A stretch of DNA of 20,135 bases, from positions 1-20,135 of the forward strand of contig JAKBCG010000008.1 in the NCBI GenBank assembly GCA_021808035.1, in the 5' to 3' direction. Position 1 is the first letter of the stretch; each line of letters begins with the position of its first letter. The notes beneath the pieces were generated by a model. The model was not told the origin of the DNA. It did no database searches and worked only from the letters and a program-made list of their open reading frames with translations. A program made the translations under genes and the position numbers. The DNA comes from Pseudomonadota bacterium (GTDB taxonomy: Bacteria; Pseudomonadota; Gammaproteobacteria; Steroidobacterales; Steroidobacteraceae). Of this stretch, positions 7,577 to 14,522 are shown piece after piece.

Positions 7577-8904
7577 GTCCAGTCGAACTCCCCGAGCAGT
7601 CGATCCAGCAGCGCGAGCGCGTCCGCGAGTTCGCGCTCACCGATCACGAGCGGCGGTGCGAGAATGATCAGGTTCCCGCGGGTCGCGAAGGATACGCCCG
7701 CGTCGCGCGCTCGATCGACCAGCGCGCGCAGCGACGCATGCGTCGTCGGCCACGGCGCGAGTGGCGCGCGCGTCGCGCGATCCCGGACCAGTTCGACCAC
7801 CGCGAACAGGCCGACGCCGCCACGCACCTCGCCGACGACCGGGTGTCGCATCGCGATACGATCGAGCGCCGCCCGCATGTCCGCACCGAGCCGGCGCGAG
7901 CGTACGATCAAGCCTTCCTCTTCGTAGGCCCGGACCGCGGCGACACCCGCCGCACAGGCGAGCGGATGGCCGCAATAGGTGAGTCCGGTGTAGAGCATCG
8001 TGTGTTCCAGCGGTGCCGCCACTTGCGCCGAGAGCACGACGGCGCCGAGCGGCAGGTGCGCACCCGTGAGTCCCTTCGCGAGCGTCATCAAGTCGGGTCT
8101 GCCCGCCTCGCCGTAGCGCTGCCATGCGAACCATTCGCCGCAACGGCCGAAGCCGCTCATCACCTCGTCGGCGATCAGATGGACGCCGCGCTGCGCGGTC
8201 TCCTCGCGCACGCGCGGCCAGAAGTTCTCGGGCGCGACGATCCCGTTGGTCCCCGCGTTCGGCTCCATCAGGACCGCGGCCACCGCGCCGGCGCCCGCAC
8301 CGTCGATCACTTCCCCGACCCGCGCCGCCGCGGCGGCGCCGCAATCCTGATCGTTCGTCGTGCCGAACGGGCAACGGTATGCGTACGGCGGCGGCACCCG
8401 CAGCACGCCGAACGACGCCGCGTCGACCTGGCTCTCGGTGCGCGAATCCCCGGACAGCGCCATCGCCGCATAGCTCGCGCCGTGGTACGAGCGCTCGCGC
8501 GTGATCACGCGGCCGCGGGGCTTGCGGCTCGCCTGTCGCGCGAACTTGACCGCGTGTTCGTTCGCGTCCGCGCCGCCGAGCGTGAAGAACACGCGTCCCC
8601 CGTCGAAGCCGCTCTTCTCCAGCAGCAACTGCGCGAGGCGTGCCCGGGGCTCCGCGCCCCAGGCGGCGGTCACGAAGCACAGCTTCGCCGCTTGTTCCTG
8701 GATCGCGCGCACCACCTGCGGATGCTGGTGCCCGAGGTTAGAGCACTCCGCGAGACTGCTCATGTCGAGATAACGGCGGCCCCGGTCGTCGACGAAGTAC
8801 GCGCCGTCACCACCGACGATTGTCGGCCCACGCCAATCCGCCTGGACGCACCAGCTGTGCATCACCGCGCGACGTTCGATGGCGTCGATGGTTTCTGTGG
8901 TCAA
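7573..8904 (-). CDS. Class-III aminotransferase (taurine/omega-amino-acid type), first gene of the catabolic cassette
   Basis: This 443-residue PLP enzyme shows GGADANEHAVKFAR, RSYHGASYAAMALSGDSR, Asp246 in IADEVMSGFGRCG and the PLP Lys277 in TLAKGLTGAHLPLG. The HSWCVQADW..GPTIVGGDGAYFVDDRG start and the GLTYCGHPLACAAG segment recall taurine:2-oxoglutarate and related omega-aminotransferases. The start is a judgement: no ATG lies near the expected N-terminus, so TTG at 8904 is used. It gives the usual pre-HSW helix (TTETIDAIERRAV), has a GGAT 7 bases upstream, and lies about 19 bases from the predicted transcription start. ATG at 8862 is the alternative. It is the promoter-proximal gene and overlaps the dehydrogenase by ATGA. 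It is clearly different from the third gene, so the pair is not a recent duplication. Confidence 0.85.
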   Translation of the reverse strand: MTTETIDAIERRAVMHSWCVQADWRGPTIVGGDGAYFVDDRGRRYLDMSSLAECSNLGHQHPQVVRAIQEQAAKLCFVTAAWGAEPRARLAQLLLEKSGFDGGRVFFTLGGADANEHAVKFARQASRKPRGRVITRERSYHGASYAAMALSGDSRTESQVDAASFGVLRVPPPYAYRCPFGTTNDQDCGAAAAARVGEVIDGAGAGAVAAVLMEPNAGTNGIVAPENFWPRVREETAQRGVHLIADEVMSGFGRCGEWFAWQRYGEAGRPDLMTLAKGLTGAHLPLGAVVLSAQVAAPLEHTMLYTGLTYCGHPLACAAGVAAVRAYEEEGLIVRSRRLGADMRAALDRIAMRHPVVGEVRGGVGLFAVVELVRDRATRAPLAPWPTTHASLRALVDRARDAGVSFATRGNLIILAPPLVIGERELADALALLDRLLGEFDWT

Positions 8905-8924
8905 GGGACGGATCCGCGGCAGTT

Positions 8925-8939
8925 GTACGATTATCGAAC
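8925..8939. promoter_or_regulatory. Probable IclR operator 1
   Basis: GTACGATTATCGAAC is a 15-bp palindrome with 6 of 7 base pairs matching around the central T. It contains the candidate -10 of the minus-strand cassette (GATAAT, read on the minus strand at 8930-8935). Operator 2 matches it at 12 of 15 positions and begins exactly 20 bp away. Bound regulator here would block, or strongly affect, cassette transcription. Confidence 0.6.
8930..8935 (-). promoter_or_regulatory. Candidate -10 of the aminotransferase-dehydrogenase cassette
   Basis: Read on the minus strand this is GATAAT (5 of 6 to consensus). It predicts a start near 8923 and a leader of about 19 bases before the TTG at 8904. No good -35 lies 16-18 bp upstream, which is compatible with a promoter needing an activator such as an IclR-family protein. 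Confidence 0.4.
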
Positions 8940-8944
8940 GTTTA

Positions 8945-8959
8945 GTACGCTTACCGTAC
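8945..8959. promoter_or_regulatory. Probable IclR operator 2
   Basis: GTACGCTTACCGTAC is a 15-bp palindrome with 6 of 7 pairs matching. Shared with operator 1 it gives GTACGnTTAnCGnAC. The 5-bp spacer (8940-8944) makes the period 20 bp, about two helical turns, so two dimers would sit on the same face of the DNA. Its right end overlaps the candidate -10 of the regulator gene, which suggests autoregulation. Confidence 0.6.
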
Positions 8960-8962
8960 AAT
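8957..8962 (+). promoter_or_regulatory. Candidate -10 of the IclR-family regulator gene
   Basis: TACAAT (5 of 6) precedes the regulator start by about 70 bases. A weak -35 (TCGAAC, 3 of 6, at 8934-8939) is 17 bp upstream and lies partly within operator 1. It predicts a leader of about 60 bases. Confidence 0.45.
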
Positions 8963-9030
8963 TTTAGGCGATCCGGAACGAGGCCGTCAAAGCGGCCGAT
9001 CCCGGCGACGAGAACTCGAGGAGCCTGCCC

Positions 9031-9936
9031 GTGCCGATCCCGGCCGAACGCACCCGCAAACCGGCGGCCGTCCCTTCCGCGGCCGACACCCAGCGCACCC
9101 CGCGCGCGGCGGAAGCGTTCGATCGCAGCCCCGACTACGTGCAGTCGCTCCATCGCGGCCTCGACGTGATCCGCGCCTTCGGCGTCGACCGGCCTTCGCT
9201 GTCGCTCGCACAGATCGCCCGCGAGACCGACTTGTCGCGCGCGGTCGTGCGACGGCTGCTGATGACGCTCGGACACCTCGGCTACGTCGACAAGCGCGGC
9301 CGGGAATTCACCCTCACCCCGCGCGTGCTCGACCTCGGCTACCGGTATCTTTCCTCCCTGCCGGTCGCGCAGTTCGCGCTGCCGGTGATGGAACGTCTCG
9401 CGCGACGCATCGACGAATCCTGCTCGCTCGGCGTTCTCGACGGCCGTGACGTCGTGTACGTCCAGCGGGTCGCGGTCCGCAAGGTGATGACCATCAACCT
9501 GAGCGTGGGGGCGCGCCTCCCCGCGTACTGCACCTCGATGGGCCGCGTGCTCATCGCGAACCTCGGCGACCCGGACCGCGAGCGCTGGCTCGCCTGGAGC
9601 GAACCCGAAGCCCGGACTCGATTCACGATCGTCGAACGCGGCGCGCTCGGGCGCGAACTGGAACGGGTGCGGACCCAGGGCTACGCGTACGTTCAGCAGG
9701 AACTCGAGCTCGGTCTATGCTCGGTCGCGGTCCCCGTCCACGGCCGCAGCGGCGAGACGATCGCGGCGCTCAACGTCGGATTGCCGTTCGGTCCCGGCGC
9801 CCGGGCACGCGCGCTCGGCGAGATCCTCCCGGCACTGCGCCTCGCGTGTCGGGAAATCGACAGCACCTACCCGGATCGACCGGATGCGGCCGGCACCGCC
9901 GAGCGGCCCCGCGGGAGACCGCGCCACATCGCCTGA
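9031..9936 (+). CDS. IclR-family transcriptional regulator of the divergent catabolic cassette
   Basis: This 301-residue protein has the IclR layout. After a disordered N-terminal tail, a winged helix-turn-helix spans about residues 37-100 (YVQSLHRGLDVIRAF, then LSLAQIARETDLSRAVVRRLLMTL). An effector-binding domain follows, with VLDGRDVVYVQRV, VGARLPAYCTSMGRVLIA and the late motif ELGLCSVAVPVHG. The RLPAYCTSMGRVLLA and TPRVLDLGYRYLSS segments are closest to the PcaR/PcaU/PobR branch, whose members sense small carboxylic acids and act as activators or repressors. GTG at 9031 is supported by GAGGAG at 9018-9023, 7 bases upstream. The shared 126-bp gap and paired palindromes indicate control of the aminotransferase cassette and of itself. 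The effector may be the substrate or an intermediate; this is inference. Confidence 0.9.
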   Translation: MPIPAERTRKPAAVPSAADTQRTPRAAEAFDRSPDYVQSLHRGLDVIRAFGVDRPSLSLAQIARETDLSRAVVRRLLMTLGHLGYVDKRGREFTLTPRVLDLGYRYLSSLPVAQFALPVMERLARRIDESCSLGVLDGRDVVYVQRVAVRKVMTINLSVGARLPAYCTSMGRVLIANLGDPDRERWLAWSEPEARTRFTIVERGALGRELERVRTQGYAYVQQELELGLCSVAVPVHGRSGETIAALNVGLPFGPGARARALGEILPALRLACREIDSTYPDRPDAAGTAERPRGRPRHIA

Positions 9937-9989
9937 GCGATGGGAATCTCCGCCACGCGCGGACGCGACATCCGGTCCCGCCGGCGCCG

Positions 9990-10979
9990 TCAACCGACGC
10001 GTTGTCGGAGCAGTTGGCCGTTGACCACCAGAATCCCGGACAACACGAGCAGCGCGCCGACCGCGAACGGAGGATTGATCGGGTCGTTCAGGATCAACGC
10101 CCCGAACAGGACCCCGAACAACGGGGTCAGCAAGGTCATCAACATCAGCCGCGACGTGAGATAGTGCCGCAGCAGCCAGAACCACACGAGGTAGCTCGCG
10201 ATCGCGATCACGAATGTCTGGAACATCAAGGACGCGAGCGCCGGCCACGTCCATTCGACCGCGGTTTGTCCGGTCGCCGCCGCGTAGCCGTAGAGGAGCG
10301 GTGCCGCGAGTGCGACCTGATAGAACACCGTCTTCGCGGTGGACGCGCCGCCGATACGCCCGCGCCGAAGCACGACGTTCGTCAGACCCCAGGTCGCGCC
10401 GGCGAGCAGCGCCAGGGCGTCGCCGATCAGCCATTCGACCGCCGGCCGATCCCCGGGTCCCACGAATGCGATCACGATTCCGACGAACGCGGTGCCGATG
10501 CCGACCCACTGCGTCGGGCGCAAGCGCTCGTCCGGCAGGAACTGCACGCCGAGCGCGGTGAAGATCGGCGACGTGTACAGGAACACCACCGCATGTGCCG
10601 CCGTCGTGTGACTGAGCGCCTCCCCGACGAGCAGAAACTCCAGGGTGAACAGCGCACCGATCGCCAACCCACTGCGCATGGTGCCGTCCAAGAAGGTCGC
10701 CGGTCCCTCGCGCCACAGGACCCAGGCGCCGTAGAACACCGCCGCGATCGCGAACCGGATCGCCAGCTGCATCACCGGGGCCACGTCACCCGCGACCGCC
10801 TTCATCGCGACCTGCTGGAATCCCCAGATCACGCACAGGCACAGCACCAGGCCGACCGCACGCCCATCGAGCGGGCGCCGATGCGGCGCACGCGGCGGGG
10901 TCGGGCCAGGCGACTCGTCCGGCGAGTCCGTTCTCAGAACGGCTCCGTGTGGCTGCGCAGCTCGAGCTCCCAGCTCCAC
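9990..10979 (-). CDS. EamA/DMT-superfamily transporter
   Basis: The up-to-329-residue protein has about ten hydrophobic segments in two EamA halves. The first begins AVGLVLCLCVIWGFQQVAMKAV (the VIWG motif typical of EamA repeats); the second begins WLIGDALALLAGATWGLTNVVLRR. LTPLFGVLFGALILNDPINP near the end is the usual EamA closing helix region. Such proteins move small metabolites, often amino acids or nucleotides, across the inner membrane. The start is unsure: GTG at 10979 is the only ordinary start before the first helix, but it has no Shine-Dalgarno and overlaps the end of the upstream gene by 46 bases; an unusual start nearer the first helix is possible. It faces the IclR gene with a 53-base gap lacking a clear terminator. 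Cargo is unknown. Confidence 0.85.
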   Translation of the reverse strand: MELGARAAQPHGAVLRTDSPDESPGPTPPRAPHRRPLDGRAVGLVLCLCVIWGFQQVAMKAVAGDVAPVMQLAIRFAIAAVFYGAWVLWREGPATFLDGTMRSGLAIGALFTLEFLLVGEALSHTTAAHAVVFLYTSPIFTALGVQFLPDERLRPTQWVGIGTAFVGIVIAFVGPGDRPAVEWLIGDALALLAGATWGLTNVVLRRGRIGGASTAKTVFYQVALAAPLLYGYAAATGQTAVEWTWPALASLMFQTFVIAIASYLVWFWLLRHYLTSRLMLMTLLTPLFGVLFGALILNDPINPPFAVGALLVLSGILVVNGQLLRQRVG

Positions 10980-11608
10980 GCACCGGGCGGCTGCGCGAGT
11001 GCCGCCATGTAGGATTGCGCGATCGCCCGCGGGGTCAATTCTCCCGGATCGTGCCCGCCCTGACGGACGGACCCATCGATCACGAAATGCACGACGTGAA
11101 TGCCCGCCGGCCCGAGTTCGCGGGCGAGGCTCTGCGCCAACCCGCGCACCGCGAACTTCGCCATCGCGAACACCGACGAGCGCGCGAAGCCCTTGACCGA
11201 AGCCGTCGCGCCAGTGAAAAATAGGCTCCCGCGCCCTTTCGGCAGCATCCGACGCGCTGCCTCCTGCGCCGTCACCAGCGCGCCGATCGCCGTCGTCTGA
11301 ACCGCGGTCGACGCGGCCCCCGTGTCGAGACTCAACAAGTCTCCTCGAATGCGCGCGCTCGGATTGAACAGCACCACCTCCGCAGCCCCGATCTCCCGAT
11401 CGACCGCCTCGAACAAGCGCACGATGCTCGGCGGTGAGACGGTGTCCGCCTCGAAGGCGAGCGCACCGAGGCCTGCGGCGATCGGCCGAAGTTTCGCGAG
11501 GTGTCGCGACGCGAGCGCGACCCGGTAGCCGTCGGCGACCAAGGCCTCGGCAAACGCGGCGCTGATGCCAGGTCCGGCGCCGACGATCAGTGCATTGCGG
11601 CTCGACAT
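10934..11608 (-). CDS. Short-chain dehydrogenase/reductase-like protein lacking the catalytic Tyr
   Basis: The 224-residue protein has a Rossmann fold start (NALIVGAGPGIS, glycine motif at residues 10-14) and the later KFAVRGLAQSLARELGPAGIHV helix of SDR enzymes. The active site is atypical. The YxxxK motif reads F147-AMA-K151, so the proton-donating Tyr is Phe. The region of the catalytic Ser reads FFTGATASVKG with Thr at the expected spacing, and the usual NAG motif is NPS (residues 82-84). I recall an SDR subgroup with FAxAK, so this may be a stable non-classical group and not decay. ATG at 11608 is supported by GGAGG 7 bases upstream, which rules out the longer frame to 11704. It probably shares an mRNA with the transporter. 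Substrate unknown. Confidence 0.85.
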   Translation of the reverse strand: MSSRNALIVGAGPGISAAFAEALVADGYRVALASRHLAKLRPIAAGLGALAFEADTVSPPSIVRLFEAVDREIGAAEVVLFNPSARIRGDLLSLDTGAASTAVQTTAIGALVTAQEAARRMLPKGRGSLFFTGATASVKGFARSSVFAMAKFAVRGLAQSLARELGPAGIHVVHFVIDGSVRQGGHDPGELTPRAIAQSYMAALAQPPGAWSWELELRSHTEPF

Positions 11609-11713
11609 GATCTTCCTCCCATTCGCACGCGCGGCGACGGCGCCGCGCTCACGTGATGCTCCGCCACCAGGCCGGTTGCCTGTGCCTCGACACCCGCACC
11701 CCATCCGTCTCGT

Positions 11714-12331
11714 CTATCGAGCGATGACGGATCCCGACGCGCCCGGCCAGTCCACGACCAACTCGGCGATGAGCAACGCGAACAACGTGATCACGAGCAG
11801 TGCGTAACTGCTCGCCGCGAGGCTCAGGTGGTCGTAGCCGGGGATGGGCAGCGGCAGGCGCGCGATCACGAACGTCGTCGCCATCGCGTAGCTGCGAGCC
11901 ATCCAGCGACGGTGTCGGTCGATCCGCCGGCGGCGGGCGGCAACGAACGCGGTCACGGTGAACGTGATCCACAGGAACGCGTTCACCGAGACACTGTAGG
12001 GAAAGAACGCGGGGTAATGTCGGGCCAAGAGCGCCGCGTACATCGCCGCCACCAGACAGCACAGAACGTAGACCTTGCCGATGAATCTATGCCGCGCGGG
12101 ACTGCCTGCGCGCAGCCGCCGCGAGAATTGCAGCGGGCCGAGCCCGAGCGCGGTCGCGCCGGCGGCGATGTGCGGGACCAACAGCCAGCGCTGCGCGTAC
12201 AGCAGCGCGTGCATCGGGTTATCGCTGCGAAGCATCGGCAGCGAGACGTGCACGATCGCCAACACCGTGAGCGCGGCGAATCCGCCCCAGAGCGCGGCGC
12301 GGGAAAATCCGTAGCGCATATTCGTCGTCAT
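11714..12331 (-). CDS. DUF2306-family integral membrane protein
   Basis: The 205-residue protein has about six hydrophobic segments (starting LWGGFAALTVLAIVHV; ending YALLVITLFALLIAELVV). The His/Arg pattern is that of DUF2306: VPHIAAGATALGLGPLQF, RHRFIGKVYVLCCLVA, and DRHRRWMARSYAM. Members are inner-membrane proteins of unknown function, with conserved His residues that could bind heme or metal. ATG at 12331 was chosen because the first helix follows closely; ATG at 12319 is also possible. No clear Shine-Dalgarno is present. A TATCGT, read on the minus strand at 12342-12347, ends about 10 bases before the ATG, suggesting a very short leader. A 105-base gap separates its stop from the SDR start; cotranscription is possible but not shown. 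Confidence 0.78.
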   Translation of the reverse strand: MTTNMRYGFSRAALWGGFAALTVLAIVHVSLPMLRSDNPMHALLYAQRWLLVPHIAAGATALGLGPLQFSRRLRAGSPARHRFIGKVYVLCCLVAAMYAALLARHYPAFFPYSVSVNAFLWITFTVTAFVAARRRRIDRHRRWMARSYAMATTFVIARLPLPIPGYDHLSLAASSYALLVITLFALLIAELVVDWPGASGSVIAR

Positions 12332-12544
12332 CGCGGCTGGAACGATAGCATGGTGACGCAATGCCGAGGAGGGTCCCCGGACGAGCTTCGTGTCGCGACG
12401 TTCTCGCCAAATTCGGTGGCGTGCGGAGACCGCATGCGTAACAATCCGGACTCGCCGATCCGCGGTGGCAACGCGCCGGTTCGGCAACGCTCGAGGGTCA
12501 CGGTGCCTCTCGGGTCATGTCAGCCAACAGCGAGGGCGACGATC

Positions 12545-14461
12545 GTGGGAAATTACCGGAGCATGTTCGAGCAGGCGCGGCGCGATCCGGAACGATTCTG
12601 GGCCGAAGCGGCATCGGACATCCAGTGGTTCACGCCCTATCGCAAGGTGCTGGATGACTCCCGCGCGCCGTTCTACCGCTGGTTCGAAGGCGGTACGCTC
12701 AATACCTGTTACAACGCGATCGACCATCACGTCGCCAACGGTCGTGCCGAGCAGCTCGCCGTGATCTATGACAGCCCGGTCACCGCGACCCGGCGTTCGT
12801 TCACGTTCCGGCAGCTACTCGGAGAGGTCGCGCGATTCGCCGGCGTGCTCGCCTCCCTCGGTGTCACCCGCGGGGATCGCGTGATCATCTACATGCCGAT
12901 GGTGCCGGAGACCCTGATCGCGATGTACGCCTGCGCGCGCATCGGCGCGATCCATTCGGTGGTCTTCGGCGGGTTCGGCGCCAAGGAACTCGCGGTGCGC
13001 ATCGAGGACGGGAAGCCGAGGCTCGTGCTGTGCGCGTCCAGCGGAATCGAGGGCACCCGGGTCGTCCCGTACAAGCCGATGCTCGACGAAGCGATCGCAC
13101 GCTCGAGCCACAAGCCAAACTGTTGCGTCATTCTGCAACGCCCACAGCACCGCAGTACCCTCGAGCCGCGCCGCGATCACGACTGGGAGGAGTTGCTGGC
13201 CGGCGCCCACCCCGTCGATTGCGTGCCGGTCGCCGCGACGGATCCGCTCTACGTGCTCTACACCTCCGGAACCACCGGACAGCCCAAGGGCGTCGTACGC
13301 GACAACGGCGGCCATGCGGTCGCGTTGAAGTGGTCGATGCGCCACGTCTTCGACGCCAAGCCGGGCGAGGTGTTCTGGGCGGCATCGGACTTCGGCTGGG
13401 TCGTCGGCCATTCCTACATCACTTATGCCCCACTCCTCGCCGGCTGCACGACGGTGATCCATGAGGGCAAGCCCGTTGGAACGCCCGATCCTGGCAATTT
13501 CTGGCGGGTGATCTCCGAGCACCGTGTCGGGGTGATGTTCACCGCGCCGACCGCATTCCGCGCGATCAAGCGCGAGGATCCGGAAGGCCGGTTCTATCGC
13601 CAGTACGACGTCTCCAGCCTTCGGTACCTGTTCCTCGCCGGAGAGCGCCTGGATCCGGACACCTATCACTGGGCGGTACAGCTGCTCGATCGGCCGGTGA
13701 TCGACCATTGGTGGCAGACCGAGACCGGCTGGCCGGTCGCGAGCAATTGCATGGGCATCGAGCCGATGCCGTTCAAGCCGGGCTCACCCACCAAGCCGGT
13801 GCCCGGATTCGACGTCAGGATTCTCGACGAGGCGGGACGACCGCTGCCGGCCAACCACGATGGCGCCGTCGCGATCCGCACGCCCCTGCCGCCCGGCGCG
13901 CTGTCGACTTTGTGGAACGACGACGAGCGCTTTCGGACCGTGTACCTCGATCGTTATCCTGGTTACTACCTGACCGGCGACGGCGGCTACATCGACGAGG
14001 ATGGGTACCTGTTCATCATGGGTCGGATCGACGACATCATCATCGTCGCCGGCCACAACCTCTCCACCGGCAGCATCGAGGAAGCCCTCGCCAGTCACGA
14101 AAACGTCGCCGAGTGCGCGGTCTTCGGCGTCAAGGACGAACTCAAGACCCAACTTCCCGTCGCGATGGTGGTGCTCAAAGCCGGCGTCGAGCGGGATCCG
14201 CAGGTCATCGTCACCGAATTGGTGCAACTGGTGCGAGAGATGGTCGGACCGGTCGCGAATCTCAAGCACGTCGGGATCGTCACGCGGCTCCCGAAGACGC
14301 GCTCCGGCAAGGTGCTGCGCTCGACGATGCGCAAGATCGCCGACGGGGATCCGTTCACGGTGCCACCGACGATCGATGACCCGAGCGCGCTCGAGGAGAT
14401 CACGGTCGCGCTACGGGCACTCGGCTACGCGAAAGCATCCGAAACCCGAATCGGCGGTTGA
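12545..14461 (+). CDS. prpE: Propionate/acetate-CoA ligase, PrpE type
   Basis: The 638-residue enzyme activates a short-chain acid with ATP to an acyl-adenylate and then to acyl-CoA. It has the ACS N-terminal region (DPERFWAEAASDIQWF), the P-loop YTSGTTGQPKG at residues 239-249, WWQTETGWPV, the hinge region TGDGGYIDEDGYLFIMGRIDD and the conserved C-terminal Lys589 in PKTRSGK, the Lys that deacetylases and acetyltransferases regulate in this family. GGFGAKELAVRIEDGKPRLV and RVVPYKPMLDEAI favour propionyl-CoA synthetase over acetyl-CoA synthetase. GTG at 12545 was chosen because GAGGG at 12532-12536 is 8 bases upstream; the ATG at 12563 has its GGAG only one base away. The frame upstream of this is antisense to the DUF2306 gene and is not coding. 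No methylcitrate-cycle gene is adjacent. Confidence 0.88.
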   Translation: MGNYRSMFEQARRDPERFWAEAASDIQWFTPYRKVLDDSRAPFYRWFEGGTLNTCYNAIDHHVANGRAEQLAVIYDSPVTATRRSFTFRQLLGEVARFAGVLASLGVTRGDRVIIYMPMVPETLIAMYACARIGAIHSVVFGGFGAKELAVRIEDGKPRLVLCASSGIEGTRVVPYKPMLDEAIARSSHKPNCCVILQRPQHRSTLEPRRDHDWEELLAGAHPVDCVPVAATDPLYVLYTSGTTGQPKGVVRDNGGHAVALKWSMRHVFDAKPGEVFWAASDFGWVVGHSYITYAPLLAGCTTVIHEGKPVGTPDPGNFWRVISEHRVGVMFTAPTAFRAIKREDPEGRFYRQYDVSSLRYLFLAGERLDPDTYHWAVQLLDRPVIDHWWQTETGWPVASNCMGIEPMPFKPGSPTKPVPGFDVRILDEAGRPLPANHDGAVAIRTPLPPGALSTLWNDDERFRTVYLDRYPGYYLTGDGGYIDEDGYLFIMGRIDDIIIVAGHNLSTGSIEEALASHENVAECAVFGVKDELKTQLPVAMVVLKAGVERDPQVIVTELVQLVREMVGPVANLKHVGIVTRLPKTRSGKVLRSTMRKIADGDPFTVPPTIDDPSALEEITVALRALGYAKASETRIGG

Positions 14462-14522
14462 TGATCGGTCCAACGGAGGCAATGCGGGGGCCTGGTCGGT
14501 CCGGATTCGATCGTGATTGGGA

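Noticed and set aside
7738..8967. A 409-codon open frame antisense to the first aminotransferase
   Set aside because: It is an Arg-rich shadow and would run through the divergent promoter region.
11828..12544. N-terminal extension of the PrpE frame upstream of 12545
   Set aside because: The extension is antisense to the DUF2306 gene and His/Arg-rich. GTG 12545 has a proper ribosome site and matches where the ligase family begins.
12650..12700. GGTTCGA-like sequence resembling a tRNA T-loop
   Set aside because: It lies inside the PrpE reading frame, and no acceptor, D or anticodon arms can be formed around it.
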